Position numbers and translations under genes: made by a program. Shown piece by piece: positions 34,470 to 43,227 of a DNA stretch of 64,000 nucleotides. The stretch comes from Rhodoferax sp. OV413 (lineage in GTDB: Bacteria; Pseudomonadota; Gammaproteobacteria; Burkholderiales; Burkholderiaceae_C): positions 186,001 through 250,000 of the forward strand of contig NZ_FNJA01000003.1 of assembly GCF_900104385.1 (NCBI RefSeq), given 5' to 3'. Under the pieces are notes generated by a model. That model made no database searches and had not been told where the DNA came from. It saw only the letters and a program-made list of their open reading frames with translations. Positions within the stretch are counted from its first letter, which is position 1; each line of letters starts with the position of its first letter.

Positions 34470-35315
34470 TCAGGCCTGGGTAGCCTGGAGATCCAACAAG
34501 TTGCGGCTGGCGGCAAGGCATTGGCGAGACCAGTCGGCGGGAGGTATCTGCGCCATACGCTGCAGATGCACCACCTCCACGCTGACAGGCAGGTCATTCG
34601 GCAGAGCAGAAAACAAGGCTTGCAAGCCGATGCCGCCCTCACCCGGTTGCAGGCGCTCACAGCGCGCGGTGTGAACCATTTCTTCCACCGTGAAAGCCCG
34701 ACCCACCGGAGTCCATTGGGCACGGGTAGGCGCATCGCACACTTGTGCGTAGTGCAGCAGATCGCGCGGCAAGGCGCGGATGTCGTCCAGCGTGGTGCCG
34801 GAGCGATCGAAATGCAGGGCATCCACCAGAATGCCCGCGCTGGCCGGGCGGCCCGCGGCCAGGACAATGCGCAGCGCGGCATTGGCATCGGGCACGGCCG
34901 TCCATGGCATGAACTCCAGGTCAGCGGTCAGGCCGTAGGGCTGCACCAGTTCGCACAGGCGGGCATACGCCTCGGTCAGACGTGGCTCGTCGGTATCGTC
35001 CCCTGCGACCAGCAAGGCCCGGGCTTTGAGCGCAGCGCCGGCCTCCAACAACGGCAGGTAGATGCGAGGGTCAAAGCCCGCTCCAATACGGATGATTTCC
35101 AAATCGAACACGCCCACGCCGGTGTCGCGCTGCACCGCCAGGGTTTCGCGCAGCACCGCGGGCTGGCCGATCAGAAACTGCTGCGGTGCACCTGCCACGT
35201 TGGGCCATAGGCGCAAGCCCACGTCGCTATAGCCCAACGCGGCGGCCTGGCGTATGGCCTGCGGCGGCGTCAGGGCGCAAGCGGTGAGGTAGGCCTGGGA
35301 ATAAAGCCGTGGCAT
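34470..35315 (-). CDS. Sugar phosphate isomerase/epimerase-family (AP endonuclease 2-like TIM barrel) protein
   Basis: A 281-residue protein of the xylose-isomerase-like TIM-barrel superfamily. Metal-site type segments are visible: ADLEFMPW (Glu), GILVDALHFDRSG (Asp/His), AQVCDAP, and SVEVVHLQRM (Glu) near the end. Members include isomerases, epimerases and 3-dehydroshikimate dehydratases. It is the last gene of a leftward operon (IclR, FAD dehydrogenase, NIPSNAP protein, this gene) opposite a shikimate-dehydrogenase-like gene. A dehydratase or lyase step on a cyclic hydroxy-ketone would therefore fit; this is inferred from neighbours. Confidence 0.75.
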   Translation of the reverse strand: MPRLYSQAYLTACALTPPQAIRQAAALGYSDVGLRLWPNVAGAPQQFLIGQPAVLRETLAVQRDTGVGVFDLEIIRIGAGFDPRIYLPLLEAGAALKARALLVAGDDTDEPRLTEAYARLCELVQPYGLTADLEFMPWTAVPDANAALRIVLAAGRPASAGILVDALHFDRSGTTLDDIRALPRDLLHYAQVCDAPTRAQWTPVGRAFTVEEMVHTARCERLQPGEGGIGLQALFSALPNDLPVSVEVVHLQRMAQIPPADWSRQCLAASRNLLDLQATQA

Positions 35316-35331
35316 CGGGTTCTCCGGGCTT

Positions 35332-35958
35332 TTATTTGAGAGGCGATACCGCGGTGGGCAGCGCGATGGTGGAGACCATATTCGTCGTCAAATGCGCCGG
35401 CCCGCCCTTGGGCGGCCAGATGCCCTGGGCCACGGCGTCGGCGCGGGCCTTGCTGCGCGCGTCCAGCGTGGGGTAGGACCAGATGTTGGTGAAGCGCAGC
35501 GGGCCGTCCAGCGCGACCATAGCCACCACGCAGGGCGACAGCGCTTCGCGGGGCGGCACGTACTGCTCCCAAAGGTCAATCGTGGCCTGCACGCCGCCGG
35601 TCTTGATGCCGTAGGTGCGGATCTCGTAGACCGGGCCGCTGATGCCGGACTCGGCAGACGGCCGCACCGGCTTCATCCACGGAAAGCCCTGGTAGCTGTG
35701 CTGTTCCAGGCTTTGGAAGATGCTGCCGCAGCCGAACGGGTCGGCGCTCTTTTGCGTGCGGGCGCGCTCGGCCTGCAGCGCGCCCAGGTCGGCAAAGCCG
35801 CGCAACACGATCATCTGATTCAGCTGACCGATGTCAGTGAACCAGCAGCCCAGCAGCTCGCCGCCGGCTTCGGGCGCGGTGGTGAATACCTGGACGTTGG
35901 CGGCGGCCTGTCCGGCGGTGCCGAACGGCAGGGTCATGGTGGCGAGTTCGTAGTACAT
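35332..35958 (-). CDS. NIPSNAP-family protein
   Basis: A 208-residue protein with two ferredoxin-like NIPSNAP half-domains. The second carries the diagnostic VYEIRTYGIKTGG and TIDLWEQYVP; the first (YYELATMTL) is more diverged. The family has no settled reaction but commonly accompanies catabolic oxidoreductases. It sits 16 bp upstream of the TIM-barrel gene and downstream of the FAD dehydrogenase, with repeat R9 between. It is likely to be co-transcribed. Confidence 0.82.
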   Translation of the reverse strand: MYYELATMTLPFGTAGQAAANVQVFTTAPEAGGELLGCWFTDIGQLNQMIVLRGFADLGALQAERARTQKSADPFGCGSIFQSLEQHSYQGFPWMKPVRPSAESGISGPVYEIRTYGIKTGGVQATIDLWEQYVPPREALSPCVVAMVALDGPLRFTNIWSYPTLDARSKARADAVAQGIWPPKGGPAHLTTNMVSTIALPTAVSPLK

Positions 35959-35969
35959 AAAAATCCTTG

Positions 35970-36030
35970 TTTGCTATTGAATTAAGAGCTACTTGCGCAG
36001 GTGATATATGCGCTGGAGGCCGATTTTTTA
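35970..36030 (+). repeat. Dispersed hairpin repeat, copy R9
   Basis: TTTGCTATTGAATTAAGAGC, then TACTTGCGCAGGTGATATATGCGCTGGAGGCCGATTT. The tail end contains the TAA stop of the FAD dehydrogenase read on the minus strand. It lies inside an apparent operon. Confidence 0.88.
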
Positions 36031-37701
36031 TAAATCCACCCCGGCGGCGTGGTGCGCCGCAATAAAGCCGAAAGTCATGGCCGGACCCAGCGTAATGCCG
36101 CCGCTGGGGTAGGTGCCGCCCATCACGCTGTGCATGTCATTGCCGCCCGCATACAAGCCGGGAATGGTCTGACCCTGCGCGTTCAGCACCTGGGCGCTGG
36201 CGTTGGTGCGCAGGCCGGCGAAGGTGCCCAGGCTGCCGGGCACGACGCGCACGGCATAGAACGGGGCTTGCACCAGCGACGCCATGCAGGGGTTCGGCCG
36301 ACCGCATTCGGCATCGCCCTGGACCCTGTTGTACGGGGTTTCTCCCTTGGCGAAGTCGGTATCGACACCGTCCAGCGCCAGTTGGTTGTAGCGCTCTACC
36401 GTGGCCTGCAAGGCCGGACCGTCGATGCCACAGGCCTGCGCCAGATCGGCCAGCGTATTGCCGCGTTGCAGGTAGCCATTACGCAGCATCGCACCCATGG
36501 GCATCGGTGCCGGCTTCACCGCGCCCAGGCCGTAGTGGCGGATGAAGGCGTGGTCGCAAACCAGCCAGGCCTGTACTGGTGCACCGGCCGGCGTGGCAGC
36601 CAGCATGCCGCGCACGAAGTCGTAGTAGGAATCGGCTTCGTTGGTGAAGCGCTGGCCGTTCGCCATTACCGCGATCAGACCCGGCTTGGCGCGCTCAATC
36701 AGGTGCGGAAAATGGTTGAAGCTGCCGTCTTTTTGCGGCACCAGCGATACCGGCGCCAATGCCGCGGCCTGCACCGCGTCGCGTGCCACCTGGCCGCCGG
36801 CCGACTCACCCAGGCGCAGGCCGTCGCCGGTATTGCCACGCGATGCGGCCGACCAATGTTCGTGCCCCAGCAGTTCCTGCTTGCGCGCCGCATCATGCGG
36901 AAAGCCGCCGCAGGCCAGCACCACCCCGCGGCGGGCACGGATATCCTGGCCATGCACCACGGCACCGACGACCCTGCCCTTCTCGTTCAGCAGGCTCTGC
37001 GCCGCGCTACTGGTGCGTATTTCCACACCCTTGGCAAAAGCCGATGCCGCCAGCCCGGCGACCAGCGCGTTGCCGTTGACCAGGCGCATGCCGCGCCGGT
37101 AGCGCAGCAGGTCGAAAAAATGGCGCAGCACCAATTTGCTGACGCACCAGAGCGAGGCCGGCTTGCGCAGCGCGCTGAAGAAATGCCGCAGCTCAGCACC
37201 CGACGCTATGCCCATGCCCCACAGCGTGGTCTCGGGCAGTGGCGGCTTCAGTTGGGCGATATGCGCCCCCAGGCGCCGGCCATCAAACGGCGCGGCGCAG
37301 ATCGAGCGGCCACCCTGCGCCGCATGCGGATTCCGGCCATGGAAATCGGGCACGCGGTTGCCGTCTGTGAACTGCAGCGCGGTATTTTTGCGGAAGAAAT
37401 CCACCATGCGCGGGCCCTGCTGCAAAAACGCCTGGACCCGCTCTGCGTCGAACTGCGTGCCCAGTTCCTGGCGCAGATAGGCCGTGGGTTCAGCAATGTC
37501 CTCCTGGATGCCGGCCTCGGTCGCCAGCGGATTGCGCGGCACCCACATCCAGCCGCCCGACCAGGCGGTGGTGCCACCGTACTGGGCTTCTTTTTCCACC
37601 ACCAAAACCTTCAACCCCAGGTGGGCGGCGGTGGCGGCGGCAGCCAAGCCGCCGGCACCCGAGCCGATCACCAGCAGGTCGAAAGTTTCCGCAGCGGACA
37701 T
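36028..37701 (-). CDS. FAD-dependent dehydrogenase (fumarate reductase / ketosteroid dehydrogenase-like)
   Basis: A 557-residue flavoprotein of the succinate dehydrogenase/fumarate reductase/3-ketosteroid Delta1-dehydrogenase superfamily. The N-terminal dinucleotide fold is LLVIGSGAGGLAAAATAAHLG. Then come VVEKEAQYGGTTAWSGG, the mid FAD segment RGVVLACGGFP, and the C-terminal GNDMHSVMGGTYPSGGITLGPAMTFG. The enzymes introduce or reduce C=C bonds next to a carbonyl or carboxylate. It lies downstream of the IclR gene (3 bp gap) and is paralogous to the gene at 39447 (shared GGTTAWSGG and GNDMHS). The substrate is unknown. Its stop codon lies in repeat R9. Confidence 0.87.
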   Translation of the reverse strand: MSAAETFDLLVIGSGAGGLAAAATAAHLGLKVLVVEKEAQYGGTTAWSGGWMWVPRNPLATEAGIQEDIAEPTAYLRQELGTQFDAERVQAFLQQGPRMVDFFRKNTALQFTDGNRVPDFHGRNPHAAQGGRSICAAPFDGRRLGAHIAQLKPPLPETTLWGMGIASGAELRHFFSALRKPASLWCVSKLVLRHFFDLLRYRRGMRLVNGNALVAGLAASAFAKGVEIRTSSAAQSLLNEKGRVVGAVVHGQDIRARRGVVLACGGFPHDAARKQELLGHEHWSAASRGNTGDGLRLGESAGGQVARDAVQAAALAPVSLVPQKDGSFNHFPHLIERAKPGLIAVMANGQRFTNEADSYYDFVRGMLAATPAGAPVQAWLVCDHAFIRHYGLGAVKPAPMPMGAMLRNGYLQRGNTLADLAQACGIDGPALQATVERYNQLALDGVDTDFAKGETPYNRVQGDAECGRPNPCMASLVQAPFYAVRVVPGSLGTFAGLRTNASAQVLNAQGQTIPGLYAGGNDMHSVMGGTYPSGGITLGPAMTFGFIAAHHAAGVDL

Positions 37702-37704
37702 GGC

Positions 37705-38526
37705 TCAAGCCGCGTAGATCTTCTTTAAACCGGCGGCGGCATTGGCGCGCGGCTGGTTGAAGAACGGCGATGCGCCACTGGCGGCGGCCAGCTGCGCGGC
37801 CAGCGACACCAGGTCGGCGCCCAGAGCCTGCATGCGCTCCGGTGTGAAGCGGGCAGAAGGGCCGGCGATGCTGATGGTGCCCAAAGCGGGCTGGCCCACC
37901 AGGCGCACCGGCGCGGCCATGGCGTTCAGGCCGGGGGTGTAGGTTTCTAGCGTCAGGCTGTAGCCGCGTTCGCGCGTGGCCTGCACCTGCAGCATCACCT
38001 CTTGCAGGGTCTTGGGCGCGTTGGGGCCGAATTCTTCCACCGGGCCGACGCCCTGTTGGGCCACCAGGGCCAGCGCCGCGTCGTCCTCCATGGTGGACAG
38101 CCAGGCCAGGCCGGACGACGAGCAAGAGATGCGCGCATCGCTGCCCATGTCCGGGTCGTAGCGCAGGCCCTGGCGTGCGCCCTGGGCACGCGCCACCCAG
38201 GTCAGGCGGTTGCCGTCCACCACGGCCAGGCGCACCAGCTCGCCAGAGATTTCGGCCAGGCGGTCGAGCAGCGGCTGGGCAATGTCGACGATGCCGGTGT
38301 GGCTGAGAAAGCTCAGGCCCATGGACACCAGCTTCGTCGTCAGCAGGTAGTCGCCGTGGTCGCGGGTTTGTCGCACATAGCCGCAGCGCACCAGGTCGGC
38401 CAGCAGTCGGTGCACCGCGCTGCGCGGGATGTCGAGCTGGTCGGCAATGGCGGCCAGCTCCAGCCCGCCACCGTGCTGGGACAGCAGCTCCAGGATGCCC
38501 AAGGTTCTTTCCAACACACCATTCAT
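37705..38526 (-). CDS. IclR-family transcriptional regulator
   Basis: A 273-residue regulator. The N-terminal winged HTH is RTLGILELLSQHGGGLELAAI, then IPRSAVHRLLADLVRCGYV. The C-terminal IclR effector domain has RLAVVDGNRLTWVARAQG, SSSGLAWLSTM and the late GLNAMAAPVR region. IclR members typically control aromatic or organic acid catabolism. GGAG precedes ATG 38526. It is divergent from the shikimate dehydrogenase-like gene, with a short palindrome between them, so it probably controls both arms of the cluster. Confidence 0.9.
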   Translation of the reverse strand: MNGVLERTLGILELLSQHGGGLELAAIADQLDIPRSAVHRLLADLVRCGYVRQTRDHGDYLLTTKLVSMGLSFLSHTGIVDIAQPLLDRLAEISGELVRLAVVDGNRLTWVARAQGARQGLRYDPDMGSDARISCSSSGLAWLSTMEDDAALALVAQQGVGPVEEFGPNAPKTLQEVMLQVQATRERGYSLTLETYTPGLNAMAAPVRLVGQPALGTISIAGPSARFTPERMQALGADLVSLAAQLAAASGASPFFNQPRANAAAGLKKIYAA

Positions 38527-38534
38527 GCAGCTTA

Positions 38535-38641
38535 CTCCGTCGGTTCAATGGCAGGCATCTTAACAAAATCAGAACTTAATTCAATAGTTGAATAGTATTC
38601 CATTTTTACTTATGATCGCCACATTGACCAGACCGACGGAG
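38535..38641. promoter_or_regulatory. Divergent control region of the IclR / aroE-like cluster
   Basis: CTCCGTCGGT at 38535-38544 is repeated as its exact inverse ACCGACGGAG at 38632-38641; each lies at the ribosome-binding position of the divergent gene. Between them, TTCAA-TAG-TTGAA (38580-38592) is a 13-bp palindrome and a candidate IclR operator. The rest is AT-rich and probably holds both promoters. Confidence 0.5.
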
Positions 38642-38650
38642 AACTTCAGC

Positions 38651-39445
38651 ATGTCAGAACCTTTGAGCGGCGCCACCCGCGTGCATTTCATCGTGGGCGA
38701 CCCGATCGCCCAGGTGAAATCACCCGCCGGCGTAAGCCAGGCCTTCCACGACAAGGGCCACAACGCCTATGTGATGCCGGCCCATGTGGCACCGGCCCAG
38801 CTGGCCGCCTGGTTGGCCGGCGTGTCGCTGGCGCAAAACGTGGACGGCGTCATCGTCACCGTGCCGCACAAGTTCGCCTGCCATGATTTGTGCGCCAGCA
38901 CCTCGGACCGCGCAGCCTTCTTGCACATCGTCAACACCATGCGCCGCAACCCCGACGGCAGTTGGCACGGCGACATGTTTGACGGCCTGGGTTTTGTATC
39001 TGCCATGCAGGACAACGGCTGCCAACCCGCCGGCAAGAAGGCCTTGCTGGTGGGTGCCGGCGGTGCCGGCTCGGCGATTGCCCACGCCCTGGTGGTGGCG
39101 GGCGTGAGCAGCCTGGCCATCCATGACCCCGACGCGGCCCGCCGCAGCACCCTGGTGGACCGCTTGGCTGGCCTGGGCAAATGCCCGGTCACACACGGTT
39201 CGGCCGACCCCACCGGCTTTGACATCGTGCTCAACGCCAGCCCGGTCGGCATGCAGGCCAGCGACCCGATTCCGGTGGATGCCGACAAGCTGCAAGCCGC
39301 GATGTTCGTCGGCTGCGTGATCACCGCGCCGGCCATCACGCCGCTAATCGCCGCCGCCCGCGCCAAGGGCTGCCAGACCATGACCGGCGCCCACATGTTC
39401 GGCCGCGTGCGCGACCTGATGGTGGACTTCCTCTTGGAGAAATAG
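38651..39445 (+). CDS. Shikimate dehydrogenase-family protein with altered substrate motif
   Basis: A 264-residue NAD(P)-dependent oxidoreductase of the AroE/YdiB family. The catalytic Lys74 (VTVPHK), Asn95 (NTM) and Asp111 (DMFDG) are present, and the cofactor loop is LLVGAGGAGSAIAHAL. The substrate-binding motif normally written HS-x-S-P is QVKSP here (residues 21-25), so the first Ser is Val and the His is Gln. The usual NTDG reads MFDG. ATG 38651 has ACGGAG upstream; the longer frame from 38588 covers the operator. It is probably catabolic (quinate/shikimate-like or another hydroxy-ring compound), not the biosynthetic AroE. Confidence 0.83.
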   Translation: MSEPLSGATRVHFIVGDPIAQVKSPAGVSQAFHDKGHNAYVMPAHVAPAQLAAWLAGVSLAQNVDGVIVTVPHKFACHDLCASTSDRAAFLHIVNTMRRNPDGSWHGDMFDGLGFVSAMQDNGCQPAGKKALLVGAGGAGSAIAHALVVAGVSSLAIHDPDAARRSTLVDRLAGLGKCPVTHGSADPTGFDIVLNASPVGMQASDPIPVDADKLQAAMFVGCVITAPAITPLIAAARAKGCQTMTGAHMFGRVRDLMVDFLLEK

Positions 39446-39446
39446 C

Positions 39447-41162
39447 ATGCAGCTTCTGCCATCCCTGGCAGCTTTGACCGAATCCTCTGCCTTCGACCTG
39501 GTGGTCGTGGGGGCCGGCGGCGCAGGCATGGCGGCGGCTTTGTTTGCGGCGATTGCGGGCCAGAAGGTGCTGCTGGTGGAGCGCACCGAATATGTGGGCG
39601 GCACAACGGCCTGGTCGGGCGGCACGACCTGGATTCCGGGCACGCGGCATGCGGCTGGCGTCAACCCGCAGGACACGCTGGCCGACGCCAAACGCTACCT
39701 CGACAATGCCGTGGGTGAACACAGCCCGGCGGCATTGCGCCAGGCCTTTCTGGACCACGGTGCGGAGGCGGTGGAGCTGCTGGAAAACCGCAGCGAGGTG
39801 CACTACCGCGCCTACCCCAAGCACCCCGATTACATCTCTGACCTGGGCGGCTCCACCCTGAATGGTCGGGCGCTGGAGCCGCTGCCGTTTGACGGCCGTC
39901 TGCTGGGCAATCTGTTCGCGCTGATCCGCCCGCCCATCCCCGAGTTCACCGTGCTCGGCGGCATGATGGTGGACCGCACCGACATCAACCACCTGCTGGC
40001 GCTGGGTAAGTCGTTCCGCTCGTTCCAGCATGCGGCCAAGTTGCTGGCGCGCCACGCGTTGGACCGGCTGCGCCACCCACGCGGCACGCGGCTGGTGATG
40101 GGCAACGCCCTGGTCGGGCGGCTGCTGGTTTCGCTGTCGCAACATCCTAATGTGACGTTGGCGATGAACACCTCGGTCAAGCGCATCCAGCGCGACACGA
40201 CCGGCATCCGGGCCGTGACGCTGGTGCAGGATGGCCAGCACCGCAGTGTTGCCGTGACCCAAGGCCTGGTGCTGGCCAGCGGCGGCTTCAACCGGCATCC
40301 GCAACTGCGCCAGGATCTGCTGCCCGGCATCCCGGCTGACTGGAACCCGGCCGCACCCGGCCACACCGGCGAAGCCCATGGCCTGGCGCAGAACATCGGC
40401 GCGCACTATGGGCAGGGCGGCCTGAGCCCGGCCTTCTGGGCACCGGTATCCAAGCGCCAGCGCCAGGATGGCAGCACGGCCGTGTTCCCGCATTTCATGA
40501 TGGACCGCGCCAAGCCCGGCATGCTGACAGTGAACCAGGCGGGTCAGCGCTTCGTCAACGAGAGCACCTCCTACCACTTGTTCGCGCTAGCCCTGCAACA
40601 GACGGGCAATCTGCCCGCCTACCTGGTCTGCGACGCCGTGGCGCTGCGCAAATACGGCATCGGCATGGTGCGCCCCGGCGGCAAGGGCCTGGAGCCCTTC
40701 CTCGCCGATGGTTACCTGACCCAGGCCGACACACTGGACGCGCTGGCGCAGCAACTGGGCATAGACGCCCCCGGCCTGCGGAGCAGCGTGGCGCAGATCA
40801 ACGCCTATGCCGAAACTGGCGTGGACCCGGACTTCCAGCGCGGCAGCACCGCCTATTCCCAGAACATGGGCGACCCCGCCGCTGGCGGCAAGAACCCCAA
40901 CCTGGGGCCATTACGCCAGGCGCCGTTCTACGCGGTGCGGCTGTATCCGGGCGATATCGGCGCGGCCACCGGTTTCGCCACCAATGCCGACGCCCAGGTG
41001 CTGGGCGAGGACAACACCCCCATCCCCGGCCTGTACGCGGTGGGCAACGACATGCACAGCATCATGGGCGGGGTCTACACCGCGCCCGGCATTACCCTGG
41101 GGCCGGGCGTGGTATTTGCCTATCTGGCGGCGCGCCACGCCGCTGCGCGCAACAACCTCTGA
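39447..41162 (+). CDS. FAD-dependent dehydrogenase (second paralogue)
   Basis: A 571-residue flavoprotein of the fumarate reductase/ketosteroid dehydrogenase group. The dinucleotide fold is LVVVGAGGAGMAAALFAAIAG, then VERTEYVGGTTAWSGGTTWIPG. The second FAD segment is LVLASGGFNRHPQL, and the C-terminal end is GNDMHSIMGGVYTAPGITLGP. It starts one base after the aroE-like stop, so the two are translationally coupled. It shares several motifs with the divergent paralogue at 36028; two such enzymes in one cluster suggest successive desaturations of a ring. Confidence 0.87.
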   Translation: MQLLPSLAALTESSAFDLVVVGAGGAGMAAALFAAIAGQKVLLVERTEYVGGTTAWSGGTTWIPGTRHAAGVNPQDTLADAKRYLDNAVGEHSPAALRQAFLDHGAEAVELLENRSEVHYRAYPKHPDYISDLGGSTLNGRALEPLPFDGRLLGNLFALIRPPIPEFTVLGGMMVDRTDINHLLALGKSFRSFQHAAKLLARHALDRLRHPRGTRLVMGNALVGRLLVSLSQHPNVTLAMNTSVKRIQRDTTGIRAVTLVQDGQHRSVAVTQGLVLASGGFNRHPQLRQDLLPGIPADWNPAAPGHTGEAHGLAQNIGAHYGQGGLSPAFWAPVSKRQRQDGSTAVFPHFMMDRAKPGMLTVNQAGQRFVNESTSYHLFALALQQTGNLPAYLVCDAVALRKYGIGMVRPGGKGLEPFLADGYLTQADTLDALAQQLGIDAPGLRSSVAQINAYAETGVDPDFQRGSTAYSQNMGDPAAGGKNPNLGPLRQAPFYAVRLYPGDIGAATGFATNADAQVLGEDNTPIPGLYAVGNDMHSIMGGVYTAPGITLGPGVVFAYLAARHAAARNNL

Positions 41163-41269
41163 GGCGCCGCGGGGTACATGGCGAAACCTTGGAGATGCAC
41201 AAAGCGGCAAACCGTGCTACCGTAAAAACTCTGCGCCAAACCCTGGCGTGTACGAGCAAAGGTGACAGG

Positions 41270-42193
41270 ATGCCCCGGCCCGCTCTCTACAGCAGTTCTC
41301 GCCACGCCCGCCCCCAGCCGGCGGCGGTGCCCGTAGCGGATGCAGCTGCGCCCCTGCCTGCTGCGTCGGCCACGCCAGCATCTGTATCCACACCCCCTGC
41401 CGCTATTTCCAAACACAGCCTGCGCGCGCTCTGGACCGCCATCGTGGTGCTTACCGCTCTGCTGCTGACCAGCCTGTGGCTGCACCAGCGCCCAGCGGCC
41501 CGCAAGCTCACGCAGGACGACATCGACGCCGCCGTGCTGCGTACCCTGGAAACCAACACCTTGCCTTCCGCCGCTGCCCGCGCAGTCGAAACCGTCGCGC
41601 CCTCGGTAGTGCGCGTGGTGGGCTATTCCGGCAGCAAAACCGGCAGCAAGGAAGTAGGCCGCAGCGTAGGCACCGGGGTGGTGATCGTTGACAAAGGCAT
41701 CATCCTGACCAATCTGCATGTGGTGCAAGGCGCGGAGCGCATCACCATCACCTTCCACGACGGACTGGAGACCACGGCCAGCGTTACTGGCATGCAGCCC
41801 GAGAACGACCTGGCCGTGCTGCAAGCCCACAAGGTGCCCGACGACCTGCAGGCGGCGGCCCTGCGCTCCACGCAGGACTTGCGGCCGGGCGACCAGGTGG
41901 TGGCCATCGGCTTTCCGTTTGGCATCGGGCCGTCGGCATCGGCCGGCGTGGTATCGGGCCTGAAGCGCGAATTCACCTCACCCGAAGGCAAGCAGCAGAT
42001 GAGCAATCTGGTCCAGTTCGATGCCGCGGCCAATTCGGGCAACTCGGGCGGCCCCCTGGTCACCATGGATGGCGAGGTGGTGGGCATCGTCACCGCCATC
42101 CTGAACCCCACACCGGCCCGCACCTTCATCGGTATCGGCTTTGCCGTACCCATAGAGAACGCGGCATCCGCGGTCGGCATGTCACCTTTCTGA
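41270..42193 (+). CDS. Membrane-anchored trypsin-like serine protease (HtrA-type, no PDZ)
   Basis: A 307-residue protein with a Pro/Ala-rich cytoplasmic N-terminus, one membrane segment (ALWTAIVVLTALLLTSLWL at about 70-90) and a periplasmic S1C protease domain. The triad is His150 (LTNLHVV), Asp180 (ENDLAVL) and Ser259 (GNSGGPLV). There is no C-terminal PDZ domain, unlike DegP/DegQ. ATG 41270 is preceded by AAGGTG; an in-frame ATG at 41189 is less likely. It lies 26 bp before the moxR gene and may belong to the same unit. It could process a target with the VWA/MoxR complex, or be independent. Confidence 0.85.
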   Translation: MPRPALYSSSRHARPQPAAVPVADAAAPLPAASATPASVSTPPAAISKHSLRALWTAIVVLTALLLTSLWLHQRPAARKLTQDDIDAAVLRTLETNTLPSAAARAVETVAPSVVRVVGYSGSKTGSKEVGRSVGTGVVIVDKGIILTNLHVVQGAERITITFHDGLETTASVTGMQPENDLAVLQAHKVPDDLQAAALRSTQDLRPGDQVVAIGFPFGIGPSASAGVVSGLKREFTSPEGKQQMSNLVQFDAAANSGNSGGPLVTMDGEVVGIVTAILNPTPARTFIGIGFAVPIENAASAVGMSPF

Positions 42194-42219
42194 GTTCGCC
42201 TATCTTTGCGAGGAGCCTT

Positions 42220-43227
42220 ATGGAACCCCTGTCTAGACCCGTCATCCCCACCGCAACTCTGATGGAGCAGGTGCTGTTCGAGGTCAAGCGCGTCGTCGTT
42301 GGGCAGGACCGCTTTCTGGAGCGGGTGATGGTGGCCATCTTGGCGCAAGGCCATCTGCTGGTCGAAGGTGTGCCGGGCCTCGCCAAGACACTGACCATCA
42401 AAACCCTGGCCAGCAGCATCCAGGGCAGCTTCAAGCGCATCCAGTTCACCCCCGACCTGGTGCCTGCCGATCTGGTGGGCACGCGCATGTACAACCAGAA
42501 GACCGGCGAGTTCAGCACCAGCCTGGGGCCGGTGTTTGCGCACCTGCTGCTGGCCGACGAAATCAACCGCGCACCGGCCAAGGTGCAGAGCGCACTGCTG
42601 GAGGTGATGCAGGAGCGCCAGGTGACGATTGCCGGCGAAACCCACAAGGTGCCCGAGCCCTTTCTGGTGATGGCCACCCAGAACCCGATCGAAACCGAAG
42701 GCACCTATGCGCTGCCGGAGGCCCAGGTCGACCGCTTCATGATGAAGGTGCTGCTCGGCTACCCCAGCGAAGAAGAAGAATTCGTGATCGCCCAACGCGC
42801 GCTGGATCTGCCGGTGCAGGTGCTGCCGGTGGCCACCACCGCCCAGCTGGCCGCACTACAGGCCGAGTGCCGCACGGTGTATGTCGATCCATCGATGTTG
42901 CAGTACGCGGTCAAGCTGGTCGCCGCCACGCGGGCGCCGGCCCGCCACGGCCTGCCCGAGATTGCCCAGTACATCAGCTGCGGCGCCAGCCCCCGCGCCA
43001 CCATCCACCTGGCCGAAGGCGCGCAGGCTCTTGCCATGCTGCGCGGCCGCAACTACGTGCTGCCCGAAGACATGAGCGACCTGGCCGCCGACGTGCTGCG
43101 GCACCGGCTGGCGCTGTCGTACGAAGCGCTGTCCGAAGGCCTGGACGCCGATGCGCTGATCGTCAAAATCATGGCCAAGATACCGGCGCCCGCGCGCCCC
43201 CTGCAACATGAGCAACGAGCCGCCTAA
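42220..43227 (+). CDS. MoxR-family AAA+ ATPase
   Basis: A 335-residue AAA+ chaperone-like ATPase. Walker A is in VEGVPGLAKT, Walker B is LLADEINRAP, and sensor 1 is in ATQNPIETEGTY. The C-terminal lid is the AAA_lid_2 type (RATIHLAEGAQALAML). GAGGAG precedes ATG 42220. MoxR ATPases work with DUF58 and VWA proteins in maturation or metal insertion into target complexes. Here those partners follow directly, the first overlapping by 20 bp. Confidence 0.93.
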   Translation: MEPLSRPVIPTATLMEQVLFEVKRVVVGQDRFLERVMVAILAQGHLLVEGVPGLAKTLTIKTLASSIQGSFKRIQFTPDLVPADLVGTRMYNQKTGEFSTSLGPVFAHLLLADEINRAPAKVQSALLEVMQERQVTIAGETHKVPEPFLVMATQNPIETEGTYALPEAQVDRFMMKVLLGYPSEEEEFVIAQRALDLPVQVLPVATTAQLAALQAECRTVYVDPSMLQYAVKLVAATRAPARHGLPEIAQYISCGASPRATIHLAEGAQALAMLRGRNYVLPEDMSDLAADVLRHRLALSYEALSEGLDADALIVKIMAKIPAPARPLQHEQRAA

